Assembly: GCA_947650285.1 (NCBI GenBank)
Contig: CANTFL010000080.1
Span: forward strand, 124,001 to 188,000
Direction: 5' to 3'
From: Hyaloperonospora brassicae
Lineage: Eukaryota; Oomycota; Peronosporomycetes; Peronosporales; Peronosporaceae
Length of the DNA: 64,000 nt
The position numbers and the translations under genes were made by a program. Below, one piece after another: positions 34,980-44,429 of this stretch (within the stretch, counting starts at the first letter, position 1; every line of letters starts with the position of its first letter). The notes beneath the pieces are model-generated. The model was not told the origin of the DNA and made no database searches. It was given only the letters and a program-made list of their open reading frames with translations.

Positions 34980-34993
34980 CCTTCGACATAACA

Positions 34994-35007
34994 GGTTATG
35001 AGCCCAA
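34994..35007 (+). other. Primer-binding site, half-tRNA-iMet type
   Basis: GGTTATGAGCCCAA directly follows the 5' LTR and complements the initiator-tRNA anticodon arm. It is identical to the site in the 26.5-kb element. Its ATG opens a 5-codon upstream frame (34,998-35,015) ending in TAA, before the polyprotein start. Confidence 0.75.
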
Positions 35008-35039
35008 GAGCTTAAGGACCTCTGCCAGAAGCCAGTACG

Positions 35040-38000
35040 ATGAAGAAACCCGATGACCTGCTTGGAACAGACAACTACTTCCATTGGGAATTCAATATGA
35101 AGATGACACTTGCGAGGAAGGGCCTGCTAGAGCACATCTTGGAAGTGAAGTCGGAGCAGGAGATGACGGAGGATTGGAAGGTCAAGGACATGAAGGCGTT
35201 TGCTATTATTGCTCAAGGGATCGAAGTAAAGCATCAGACGAAGATCCGACATGCTCGCACTGCGAAGGAAGCATGGGAAACACTACGCGACTACTACAAC
35301 AAGACAAACCTTCAGAATCGAGTGGCACTGACACGTCGATTGCACGAATTTCGTATGGATGAGGGAGGCGACATGGTGAGCCACCTCGACCGTTTCGATG
35401 AACTTGTTTTGAGTATGGAGGCGGTGGGCGATACCATGGACGACGCACGCCAGATGACAGTTCTGCTGAGTAGCTTACCGGCAGAGTACGAGATGATTGT
35501 GTCCATCATTGAGAATTCCATGGGTGTGACGATGGTGGATGTGAAAGAAAAGCTGTTGAAGGAACACAAGAAGAAGCAGCAGCAAGAGGTCTCCGAAGGA
35601 GCTTTCCGCGTTGGTCGTGGAGGCCATAAACAGGATCGTGGTCGTGGAATGCGCAAACAACGTGGTGCAGAAGAGAGCTGGAAGAAGAAACAGCCGTTTC
35701 GTGGGAAGTGTCACCGCTGTAACAAGATCGGACACAAGCAGTTTGAGTGCCGATCTGCCACCAAGTATGATGGAAATGAAATGGCATTCACGGTCACAAA
35801 CGGATTAAAAAAAGGATGGTTGTTGGACAGCGGCGCCTCGTCACATATGACCCCAGCCGAAGAAGATTTCTTTGAGTACGAGAAATTGAGAGAAGCCATT
35901 CAAGTTCGCGTTGCCGATGGTGCGGTCATGAATGCAATTGGACGAGGAAGCATTCGATTTCGCTGTACGAATGGTACAGCAGTGACTGTGAATGAAGTAT
36001 TGCACATTCCAACGCTGGACAGACGACTACTAGCGGTGCCCAAGATCGTCCAGCGTGGGTACAACGTTCGATTCGGTGAAAAATACTGCGGTATCTACAA
36101 GGATAATGTGTTGATGATTTCTGCGAAGCGCATGAGAAGCGTGTACACTCTTGATGTGGAGTATGAGCACGCGATGTTGGTAGAACATGAAGACGCTGGT
36201 AACAAGTGGGAGCTGTGGCATGCACGAATGGGTCACATTAGCCACAACAAGTTTAAAAAGACAAAGGAGGCTACGGAAGGACTACCGAATGTAGTACCTG
36301 ACACGAACAAGAATTTGTGTGGAGGGTGTCTACAAGGGAAACTGTGTGTCGCGAGTTTTCCACAAGAGTCGAAGACAAAGACAACGCAGCCACTGCAGCT
36401 TATTCACTCTGACGTCATGGGCCCTATGAAGAACCCAACTCCTGGTGGGTCACGATACGTATTGTCTCTCGTGGACGATTTTTCAAGATTAGTGACTGTA
36501 TATTTTCTGAAGTCCAAGAGTGAAGTACTGTCGAAGTTCATTGAATTTCGGACCGGGATGGAGCAGCAGTGTGGATTTCGTATTAAGGCCATACGTACTG
36601 ACAATGGCGGTGAATACAAAAACAAGAGGTTTGCTTCGTACTGCAAGAAACACGGCATCATCCATCAGAAGACAGTACCCTACAGTCCTCAACAAAACGG
36701 TGTTGCTGAACGGATGAACCGTACGATTGTTGAGACGGCCAGAAGCATGATGCATTACAAGCGGGTGGCAAAGAAGTGGTGGGCCGAAGCTGTGAATACG
36801 GCGGTGTATTTACTTAACAGAACCACGAACTGCAATCACGAGGAGAAGACTCCTTTTGAACTGTGCTTTAAGACGAAGCCCGAAATTTCTCACCTACGTG
36901 TATTTGGTTCACTTGGATACGCACATATCGATGACTCAAAGCGCACGAAATTCGACGCGAAAGGGTTTCGCTGCATGCTGTTAGGATATGCAAGACACAC
37001 CAAGGGTTACAGGGTGCTTGATCTGGAGACTGGTACGATCAAGATCAGTCGTTCGATCGCGTTAGATGAACGTGAAGTTAGTAACATTTACGAAGACAAT
37101 CCGGTTGTACCACACCCGAAGATGATAATAATACGACAAGATGAAGATGATGGAGATCAACCAAGTAACTTGCAACAAGATGGTGATGAAGATGTTGAAA
37201 TGGAAGAGCACGAAATTGTCGAAGATGTGGAGATGGAAGTACCGAGTTCTGACAATGACATCAGTAACACACCTTCGAGTGAGACAAGCAATCATTATCT
37301 TGCAAGAAATATGAACAACGAACAACATCAACACACTTCCCAAGTAATTCAACAAGGACCTCGTCACCAAGAACTCGAATTACACAATCCGCACGACTCT
37401 GGAGCGATGGTGTTCCGTCCACAACTTAAGCGTCGTTCCGGTCGCGAGCATCAGTATCGTGTTCTTACCGACGATGCCAGTGGGAGAAGTGAATCCGGAC
37501 CACGAGGAGGTGTTGATGAAATGCTACCAATTGAGCAACCTGTTCAGCTCTTGTTGGAAGACAATAACACTAGTACCACAACAGAAAACAGCATTGTGCC
37601 ATACAATGAAAACCATGAAGCCAGTGGGAGTGAAGATGACGAACCTCCTTCCAAGCGATCGCGAATAAACAGCGATGTGGCATTGATAGCAGAAGTTGCC
37701 ATGATAGCTCGTGATTTACCTGGCTCTTATGCGGAGGCAGTGAATGGACCTGACAGATACCAATGGATTAAAGCTATTGAGAATGAATTTGCGGCTCATG
37801 AGCGTAACAAGACGTGGACACCAATTGTACGCAAGCCTGGAATGAAACCAATTGGATCGAAGTGGGTATGGGCTAAAAAGAGTGATGGTCGATACAAAGC
37901 ACGACTTGTGGCGCTCGGATTCCTGCAACAATATGGTATCAACTTTTTCGAGACGTACGCGGCTGTCGCCAGTATGAACTCCATCAGGATGCTATTGTCG

Positions 38001-39281
38001 ATTTGCTGCGCAGCAGGATATGTGATCGACCAGCTTGATGTTGATACGGCCTACCTGAATGCCGACCTACAAGAAGAAGTATACTTGTTACCACCCAAAG
38101 GGATGAAAATTGGCAGCGAGTTTGTACTTAAATTGAATCGCGCGCTTTACGGACTTAAGCAGGCTGCAAATGCCTGGAATAAGACGATTCACAATGCATT
38201 ACTGGAGATGGGATTTGTCGCGTGCGGTGCTGATCGATGCATATACAAGATAAAGGATGGTGAAGGCTGGGCGTACGTGTGCTTATACGTTGATGATATG
38301 ATTGTGGCTGCAAAAGAAGCAACCACGGTACGCAAGGTGAAAGAACAAATCTCTCAGCGGTTTCAATCCAAAGACCTTGGTCCAGTGAAGCACTTGCTTG
38401 GAATGGAAGTTATGTACGACCGAAAGAAGCGTGAGATGTTTATTTCGCAACAAAGATACATCGAGGAGACTGCAGACATGTTTGGACAGACTCAAGCCCG
38501 ACCAACTGGTAACCCATGTGATCAGAGCATGAAACTGTCCAGCGCAAACAGTCCAAAGTCCGATGTCGAAAGACAAGCCATGAGTCGTACACCGTACCGC
38601 CAATTGCTGGGACGACTGCTGTTTATAGTGACCACGACCAGACCAGACGCAGCATTTCCTGTGAGCCAACTTGGACGATTTGCAGAAAACCCTGGCTCAC
38701 AACACTGGAAGGCACTGATCAAAGTGCTAAGATACCTCCGCTCGACGAGTGGTTTTGGATTACACTACAGTGTTGACAAACTACAGCAACAACTAACAGC
38801 GTATAGTGACGCCGATTGGGGAAACAGCTTGGACGACCGTCGATCGGTATCTGGTGCTTTGCTGGTGCTTAATGGAGGCCCTGTTATATTTAAGTCTAAG
38901 TACCAACGCACCGTTGCATTGAGTACTTCTGAGGCTGAATACATGGCGCTAAGCATGTGCACTCAAGACATACTATGGGCAAGGATGTTAATGGCTGACC
39001 TCGGATTCGAGCAGAAGAATCCTACTGTCATCTACGAGGATAATCAAGGAGCCATTGCTCTCGCAACAAACCCAGGATACCATGCGCGGACTAAACACGT
39101 AGACATACGTCACCACTTTGTCCGAGAGAAAGTTCTGGCCGGTGATATAAAGGTGATCTACAAGGAGACGGAACATCAACTTGCCGACATACTAACGAAG
39201 GCACTCGGCACCAAGCGATTCCAGTACCTCCGTGCCGGAATGGACATCAAGGTACGTGATGGACCCGAGCATCAACAGTGA
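35040..39281 (+). CDS. Copia gag-pol polyprotein, intact
   Basis: The polyprotein is 1,413 aa in one frame; the ATG at 35,040 is 46 bp past the LTR. The gag part (about 1-250) begins with a W-containing UBN2/DUF4219-like segment and ends with a CCHC zinc knuckle (224-237, CHRCNKIGHKQFEC). The protease has DSGASSH at 263. The integrase has an HHCC finger (H394, H399, C427, C430) and a DD35E core (D458, D521, E557), with PYSPQQNGVAER before the Glu. An acidic, low-complexity linker follows (about 690-880). The reverse transcriptase has DQLDVDTAYLNA, ALYGLKQAANAW and YVDD (1083-1086). RNase H has SDADWG (Asp near 1257), STSEAEYMAL, a YEDNQGA motif and TKHVDIRHH. Every catalytic residue I could check is present, so the element is probably autonomous. 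The stop codon sits 7 bp from the 3' LTR and overlaps the purine tract. There is no gag/pol frameshift or stop, so how gag is made in excess is not visible. Confidence 0.98.
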   Translation: MKKPDDLLGTDNYFHWEFNMKMTLARKGLLEHILEVKSEQEMTEDWKVKDMKAFAIIAQGIEVKHQTKIRHARTAKEAWETLRDYYNKTNLQNRVALTRRLHEFRMDEGGDMVSHLDRFDELVLSMEAVGDTMDDARQMTVLLSSLPAEYEMIVSIIENSMGVTMVDVKEKLLKEHKKKQQQEVSEGAFRVGRGGHKQDRGRGMRKQRGAEESWKKKQPFRGKCHRCNKIGHKQFECRSATKYDGNEMAFTVTNGLKKGWLLDSGASSHMTPAEEDFFEYEKLREAIQVRVADGAVMNAIGRGSIRFRCTNGTAVTVNEVLHIPTLDRRLLAVPKIVQRGYNVRFGEKYCGIYKDNVLMISAKRMRSVYTLDVEYEHAMLVEHEDAGNKWELWHARMGHISHNKFKKTKEATEGLPNVVPDTNKNLCGGCLQGKLCVASFPQESKTKTTQPLQLIHSDVMGPMKNPTPGGSRYVLSLVDDFSRLVTVYFLKSKSEVLSKFIEFRTGMEQQCGFRIKAIRTDNGGEYKNKRFASYCKKHGIIHQKTVPYSPQQNGVAERMNRTIVETARSMMHYKRVAKKWWAEAVNTAVYLLNRTTNCNHEEKTPFELCFKTKPEISHLRVFGSLGYAHIDDSKRTKFDAKGFRCMLLGYARHTKGYRVLDLETGTIKISRSIALDEREVSNIYEDNPVVPHPKMIIIRQDEDDGDQPSNLQQDGDEDVEMEEHEIVEDVEMEVPSSDNDISNTPSSETSNHYLARNMNNEQHQHTSQVIQQGPRHQELELHNPHDSGAMVFRPQLKRRSGREHQYRVLTDDASGRSESGPRGGVDEMLPIEQPVQLLLEDNNTSTTTENSIVPYNENHEASGSEDDEPPSKRSRINSDVALIAEVAMIARDLPGSYAEAVNGPDRYQWIKAIENEFAAHERNKTWTPIVRKPGMKPIGSKWVWAKKSDGRYKARLVALGFLQQYGINFFETYAAVASMNSIRMLLSICCAAGYVIDQLDVDTAYLNADLQEEVYLLPPKGMKIGSEFVLKLNRALYGLKQAANAWNKTIHNALLEMGFVACGADRCIYKIKDGEGWAYVCLYVDDMIVAAKEATTVRKVKEQISQRFQSKDLGPVKHLLGMEVMYDRKKREMFISQQRYIEETADMFGQTQARPTGNPCDQSMKLSSANSPKSDVERQAMSRTPYRQLLGRLLFIVTTTRPDAAFPVSQLGRFAENPGSQHWKALIKVLRYLRSTSGFGLHYSVDKLQQQLTAYSDADWGNSLDDRRSVSGALLVLNGGPVIFKSKYQRTVALSTSEAEYMALSMCTQDILWARMLMADLGFEQKNPTVIYEDNQGAIALATNPGYHARTKHVDIRHHFVREKVLAGDIKVIYKETEHQLADILTKALGTKRFQYLRAGMDIKVRDGPEHQQ

Positions 39282-39288
39282 GTGGGAG
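39280..39288 (+). other. Polypurine-like tract
   Basis: GAGTGGGAG directly precedes the 3' LTR. It has one interrupting T and overlaps the polyprotein stop codon. Confidence 0.6.
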
Positions 39289-39542
39289 TGTTGATGGGTG
39301 CACTGTCAATGCACGGTCAACAAAGCCAACTGTGATTTGCTACGCACAAGTGACAAGACAGCGATGATACGACAGGGTGTAAACGGTTCACGTGCAGTCT
39401 GATGATTCTAGAACTACCTTGAGTGTATGTTCTAGAATCCATCAAGATCAGGGAAAGCTACAAGGTAGAAGAAGATAACACGACGAGTAAGTTCATAGGA
39501 AAACTAATTCAATACACTTTCCAATTTTCCTTCGACATAACA
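39289..39542 (+). repeat. 3' LTR of the 34.7-kb Copia element
   Basis: This is 254 bp with one difference from the 5' LTR. Its promoter elements point rightwards, antisense to the pectin methylesterase gene whose stop codon is about 225 bp away. Confidence 0.98.
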
Positions 39543-39547
39543 ACTTG
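39543..39547. other. Target-site duplication, right copy (ACTTG)
   Basis: Perfect partner of 34,735-34,739. Confidence 0.95.
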
Positions 39548-39661
39548 CAGTATCCAATTGGTTCCTGAAGCGCTATTCGGACCTCTATGACACCGCACTC
39601 AAGCTGCGCCCCCGGTGCTGGTTTAACGAACACCCACACAGAACATCGATAACGACATCGT

Positions 39662-39808
39662 CTACAAGTAGACATTGTCAACCCACCACTCCGTCTCGCA
39701 GTCGCGCCGGACCTGTCCACAAGTAGGCAGTGTCGACCCACCACTCCTTCTTGTAGTCGCGCCGTCTACAAGTAGGCAGTGTCGACCCACCACTCCTTCT
39801 TGTAGTCG
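39662..39808 (-). repeat. Three copies of the last ~43 bp of the pectin methylesterase gene
   Basis: Copies lie at 39,766-39,808 (within the gene, coding the last 13 codons plus the stop), 39,717-39,759 (nearly identical) and 39,662-39,704 (more diverged), spaced 49-55 bp apart. The two outer copies lie beyond the stop codon, in the 3' untranslated or flanking region. They look like a step-wise tandem duplication of the 3' end of the gene. Confidence 0.9.
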
Positions 39809-40791
39809 TCGCCGAGAATCTGCGTAATCGCGACGGGCTCGTCCAGCTTCTTGCTCCATCTCACTCGCTTGCCCTTGGCACCGGGGCCAGTGTTGTTGTA
39901 CTCCCCGAAATCGACGTTCGCGATGCTGGAAGTATCGTTCCAAGTGGACCAACCCTTCTCCGCGATCACATCGCTGAGCTCGCTGTTCTGCCAAACGGTA
40001 CTGGCAAACTCACGCCACGGACGACCGAGAAACATCGAGCCTTTTTCGCTGTTGCCGAACACGCGAGCACGATTGAAGACGAACGACGCCTTGATTGAAC
40101 TGGCATTGCGGCCACTGGCAGCAATGTACCCGGGGCCGACGGTCTCGATGTCGCATTTTTCAAACCACGCCAGTGCGAAGCGGCCAAAGACAAAGTCAAT
40201 GGCTCCGTTGATGTACGTCCGAGCGTAGAGCTGGTGACCTCTGTCAGCCAACAAGGTGTCCTGATAGCTCGTGAAGTTGCAAGCGTAGAAGCCGTAGTCC
40301 TCAAACCTGACATTCACAGCCAGCGCCTGGCCTACGTCGCCGGCCGTGTTCGCAACGTTGAGGTTGTACACCTTCACCTTGTTCGTCATGAATCGGATCG
40401 TGCTTGTCATGTCGTTCCTTGCTTCACCCTTCACCTCCTTGGGAATGTCCCTCTGCGCCTTGGCCTGGGTGATGGTAACCTGGTTGCTCGCGTAAGACAT
40501 GGCGTTGCACGTGTAGCCCTGGAGCACCAGCGGCCCTGACAGTTGCTTGACAATAACCTGCTCATGGTAGACACCCGGGAGCATAAAGATCGTTTGCACC
40601 GACGTCGTGTCAGGGTCCAGCTGTTCCACACCCTCCGACATGGTCTCAACACTATTCTTGTACACGCCGGTGGCATCGACAACGATAGCTCCCGGTGGAG
40701 GCTTCGTACGTGCATTCAGCCCACCGCACGTTTTGCTGGCACACGCCCCAGCCAGACTAGCGGCTACTCCAAGCGCGGTGAAGAGCTTCAT
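39766..40791 (-). CDS. Secreted pectin methylesterase (CE8)
   Basis: The protein is 341 aa with no intron. The ATG at 40,791 opens directly into a signal peptide (about residues 1-19, MKLFTALGVAASLAGACA); longer upstream reading would add an unlikely non-ATG leader. The enzyme removes methyl groups from homogalacturonan, opening pectin to polygalacturonases and pectate lyases. Visible family motifs are GQALAV with Gln156, YQDTLL with catalytic Asp178, AIDFVFG with catalytic Asp199, and FLGRPWR with Arg257 and Trp259. The length and the parallel beta-helix-like pattern fit microbial carbohydrate esterase family 8. It should act outside the cell on host plant pectin. A strong initiator and a TATAAAT-like box lie upstream. 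Its 3' end is tandemly repeated, and a young Copia element sits just beyond. Confidence 0.95.
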   Translation of the reverse strand: MKLFTALGVAASLAGACASKTCGGLNARTKPPPGAIVVDATGVYKNSVETMSEGVEQLDPDTTSVQTIFMLPGVYHEQVIVKQLSGPLVLQGYTCNAMSYASNQVTITQAKAQRDIPKEVKGEARNDMTSTIRFMTNKVKVYNLNVANTAGDVGQALAVNVRFEDYGFYACNFTSYQDTLLADRGHQLYARTYINGAIDFVFGRFALAWFEKCDIETVGPGYIAASGRNASSIKASFVFNRARVFGNSEKGSMFLGRPWREFASTVWQNSELSDVIAEKGWSTWNDTSSIANVDFGEYNNTGPGAKGKRVRWSKKLDEPVAITQILGDDYKKEWWVDTAYL

Positions 40792-40811
40792 CGCTGTGTG
40801 GATGCCAGCAA

Positions 40812-40827
40812 AGATTGATGAATGAGC
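40812..40827 (-). promoter_or_regulatory. Initiator-like core promoter of the pectin methylesterase gene
   Basis: On the minus strand, GCTCATTCATCAATCTTT starts at 40,827, a good match to the oomycete initiator GCTCATTYYNCAWTTT, 21-36 bp upstream of the ATG. A TATA-like TTTATAG lies about 45 bp further upstream (near 40,870-40,876). Assigned from motif and spacing. Confidence 0.65.
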
Positions 40828-40879
40828 TGTCGTAGGAGACCGAGCTAGCTGCAGGTCTTCTGAACTACTATAAATTTGG

Positions 40880-43850
40880 TGATCGGCCCAGCTGCGACAA
40901 TATCGTCCGCATGTCGAAGCTGTCTCTCCAGCCGGTAGCGATAGTTCGTGGTGCCAGGAGGAAAAGAGAGGTGTCGTGCTGGAACAGTACACACCTTAGT
41001 CGTAAAATGACTGAAGGACGCACCATCACGATGGAGTGTCCTCACGATTTGAGCTGCTGCATTGACGTTGCACACGCAAAGGCCGACAGACTGCAGTCGC
41101 CACCACGTTTCGGCTATCTGGATGTGATGCCCTTCCTTCTCTCTGCTGCATCGTGTATCGATGCACTGACAGCGACCAGAGGATGGGCTCGCACCCCATG
41201 GGACTTGAATAGGATGGAGCTTTCGTCCCGCTCTACATCTCGCCTCACCTTTTGTCAGTGGCCCACCGCGACATGTGCAAGAGGTCTGAAAACTCACGAG
41301 GCAGTACGAAATCGTTGACGACACGCGCCGTGCGCTAGACTGCCAGCTAGCCACAAGTGAACCTTACATCGTCTTGTTGACGCTGGACTGGTCGCACGTT
41401 GAATGGAAGGGCCGACTTTTCTAGTGATAAAGTGTGTGACGATGTCACGTGAAGTCGTGTCTACAGTCGCGTACATGATTAGCACGTTGCGGACGACAAC
41501 TGTACTCTGTCGACAGACTGAAGGTACCGCTGCCGAGCGTCTCGTTGTGCGATAGACGAAGTGTCCATTACGGCAGGTAAGTATACGCGCGCCTTGCACA
41601 ACATTCGGATGAGCAGACGCAAGAAAGAACGTGCGACTTTGTCAGACTTGGCACTCTTCCAGCAACGCTTTGTCGTTGTGGCGTAAGCCGTTTGCACAGA
41701 CGCGCTGTCTTGACAAGAAGCAACATGCATCCATGCGCGATGAAACAGAGTGTCTAGTAACGAAGCCAAGTACGAACTTCGTGTACAGAACAAACGTACA
41801 GAACAAACGTTATGCTCAACAGCACCATTTGTTGACTTGTACAGTACTCACGGTCCTGAGCAGAGTCGTTCTCGTCAGCTTGTAACGATACACACGGTTT
41901 CGAGCGGTTTCGCTTTCGTCGGCTTGTACGATACATGCGGTTATCTCGGTGTCTCTGGCCGCGTATGCTGGCAACGATCAGAATACAACGTAGTAAATCG
42001 ACCCGAGCTGATTAGGGGTTTCACGACGTTGCGTCTCTAGACGACCCCCTGACTCGTCAGATCAATCGATCCTGGACAATACAACAGCCCACTTGTGTCT
42101 TTCTGGACAATACCGAAAGCTACTACAGTAAATTTCGGATAAGTTAGAGACTCATTGATCAGATTTGCAAGAGGTTGCGCGCGGACATACTTCGCGTCAA
42201 TGTTATGTTTGTTTGTGTGTGTCCGTCAAGTGGATCATTCTGACGGGGTGCGTCCTGGACTCACTCCCCTCACATCTTATACAAAACAGAAAATGTCGCT
42301 GGTATGCACTTCATAGTCACATCGAAGCAAACAACTCGTCTTTTGCAATTTATTACGTAACATCGTGCATTTGACAGTGTAGGAGCGTAGATTTGAAAGC
42401 TTCACGGACGCTACGAGCAGGAAGGATGTACAGACAAACACAAAGGCGTGAGTCTAACATTGCGCAAGGCAAGTTACATCATATTTGTTTATGATAAAGA
42501 GGATCGACCAATCAGTAAGCATTGACAATGATTACATGAAATGCGGAATCGCCCCAGCCAGAATACCAACGCCTTTGTCGAATAATGATCCGATGGTTGC
42601 ACGTCACCTATCAAACTATGTGATACCCTTAACTTTCGAGTGTCTTTCAGAGCAGCTGCTATATATAGAACGTGATTCGGTCCAGAAATGGTCGGCATGC
42701 TATCCAAGCGTCCAATCTCTAGCTACGAGATGCCATACCAAGCTGATGGTGCAAAATGACTAAACAAAGGTTATTTTCACACAAGTAAACACGAATGAGT
42801 GAATAGGTATTCTACTATTGCCTAACAAAATTTGTTGATAAAGAAAAAAGAACAATTAGCATCACCAATATGAACGATGAGGATTAGTGGGTACAATATA
42901 TCGCAATGTGGAAATCTTCATCGACCAAGATACATATTACGTATTGTGTTATACAGCCTTGGTGACGTACAAGGGTTTGCTGCCGAGGTGTCTGTCATAT
43001 GATTTACCCATTAATCATTCTAAAGTAAGAGTCTAGCCGCATCTTTTAGACCAGTGCTAGCCTTTTCACACATCCTAGAGTATTTACCTAATGTTGAAAT
43101 CCTTTTGATGGAATGAATGAACTAGGACATTAGTATATAACAAGTCCGGATACTCGCAGCTCTCGGGGGAGATACTGTCGTTTGCCTTAACATCTCATCC
43201 TTTAATCGATATCGATACGATAGAATGAACTGTAATATATTGTTTGCGAAATTGGGATGGAAGTCGTCTTTTCAAATTCTCGACTTTGGACACACATAAC
43301 GAGAAATGCTTCGCGGCATGTGTGGTGTAAAACCGACAGACAACACAGTTATTTGAAACGATTGTCTGGACAAAAATGTCGCCTAAAGATCGTTTGGTAA
43401 ACACTCTGATCAATGAGATATAATTGTCAGAGCAATCGGTTTCTGTAAAAGCATAGCTAAGCGATAGTTGATAGTAATCAAGCAACATCCTGCCCAGATA
43501 CTGTGTGACGATCGATGTTGTTATATATTATGGGAGAATGAATATGCCTCATTCGATCACAAACATAAAAAAAACATCGATAATTCGAAAAACATACCCC
43601 ACGTTTTAGTATACTCAAATGCCTCTTATGTGATAATCATGATGCAGACACACTATATTTAACTCAAGCGCAGCACATCGTCACAAGTTCTGGTTCTAGT
43701 TATGATGGTTCTAGACGCAATTCGAATGAGCACGTTGCAACCTACTCTAACCCCTCCCAGTAGGTGTTGGCAATTTAGAGTGCAAGTTGCTCAAGTCTCA
43801 TGGTTATAAAAAACTGTGTCATTAGTCAAAAACGCGGCTCGGTAGTAGCA
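40880..43850. other. Intergenic stretch, no gene recognised
   Basis: Overlapping open frames up to 169 codons near 41 kb lack motifs and coding-like consistency. No RNA genes or transposon ends were found. DNA becomes clearly AT-rich beyond about 42.7 kb. Confidence 0.45.
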
Positions 43851-43853
43851 GCA

Positions 43854-44285
43854 TCACACTCGTCTTTTTCTAGCTACGAACACACACACACACGCACACG
43901 TACACTGTACGTCATTGAGCACTAGCACGAGCGTGTTGCGAGCGTTCGTGCACGCACCCCATTCACTGCAACGACGCATCTCGTTCTTATTCCTCTGCCA
44001 CACGTAACTGCATCGTGATCTGCGGTTGCTCCGGCTGCTGCGTCTACGACTCGACCTTCGACTGCGATCTGAAGTCCGAATGCGACTCATAACTCCGCCT
44101 GTGCGGAACAGACTCGGCGAGCATCGACGTCGCCCGATGCGGAACGGCGACAGGCCACGTCGACGCATAAACGCCGGTGAGCGCGGAAAGGCGATACCAG
44201 AAGTAAACAACATTTGTATTTTTTGCAGCACCTTCCAAAACAGAAGCAGCAACAGCTGTAGCATCATCAACAAAGTAACAACCAC
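43854..44285 (-). CDS. Doubtful Arg/Ser-rich open frame
   Basis: A 143-codon minus-strand frame in a small GC-richer pocket has a run of Arg-Ser dipeptides (SDRSRRSSRRRSSRSNRRS) like the tail of an SR splicing protein, but no RRM or other domain. An opposite-strand frame of 109 codons overlaps it. It may be a fragment of a decayed gene or simple low-complexity sequence. Confidence 0.15.
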   Translation of the reverse strand: MVVTLLMMLQLLLLLFWKVLQKIQMLFTSGIAFPRSPAFMRRRGLSPFRIGRRRCSPSLFRTGGVMSRIRTSDRSRRSSRRRSSRSNRRSRCSYVWQRNKNEMRRCSEWGACTNARNTLVLVLNDVQCTCACVCVFVARKRRV

Positions 44286-44410
44286 ATCAACCGAATCACC
44301 TACAACAAAAGCAGCAGCAACGGCAGCAACAGCAGTAGCACCATCAACAAAGTAACAACCACAGCAACCGAATCACCTTCAACAAAAGCAGCATCAACGG
44401 CAGCAGCAAT
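44252..44410. repeat. Two copies of a 77-bp CAA/CAG-rich unit
   Basis: The unit carrying ATCAACAAAGTAACAACCAC and then CAACAAAAGCAGCA recurs with a 77-bp period (AGTAACAACC at 44,274 and 44,351), with a few substitutions. The surroundings are rich in AGC and ACA trinucleotides. Confidence 0.85.
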
Positions 44411-44429
44411 AGTATTTACAGTAGCAACC

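Larger units (their letters stand above)
34740..34993 (+). repeat. 5' LTR of the 34.7-kb Copia element
   Basis: This is 254 bp, starting TGTTGATG and ending CATAACA. It contains an 11-bp inverted repeat built of two TTCTAGAA sites (34,855-34,890) and an initiator-like sequence at 34,966-34,979, only 14 bp from the LTR end. Confidence 0.98.
34740..39542 (+). mobile_element. Complete, young Copia-type LTR retrotransposon
   Basis: The element is 4,803 bp with 254-bp LTRs that differ at one position only (T in the left, G in the right, at LTR position 9). It has a perfect 5-bp target duplication (ACTTG), a primer site at 34,994, a single uninterrupted gag-pol frame of 1,413 codons and a purine-rich tract next to the 3' LTR. 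All parts needed for autonomous movement are visible. The near-identity of the LTRs, which are identical when inserted, shows a very recent insertion. It lies about 220 bp beyond the 3' end of the pectin methylesterase gene and points towards it. It is a different family from the element at 26.5 kb: its LTR and gag are unlike, and only the primer site and the conserved pol motifs are shared. Confidence 0.98.

Noticed and set aside
40845..41354. 169-codon minus-strand frame upstream of the PME gene
   Set aside because: No domain, overlaps the PME promoter and initiator, and an equally long frame runs on the other strand.
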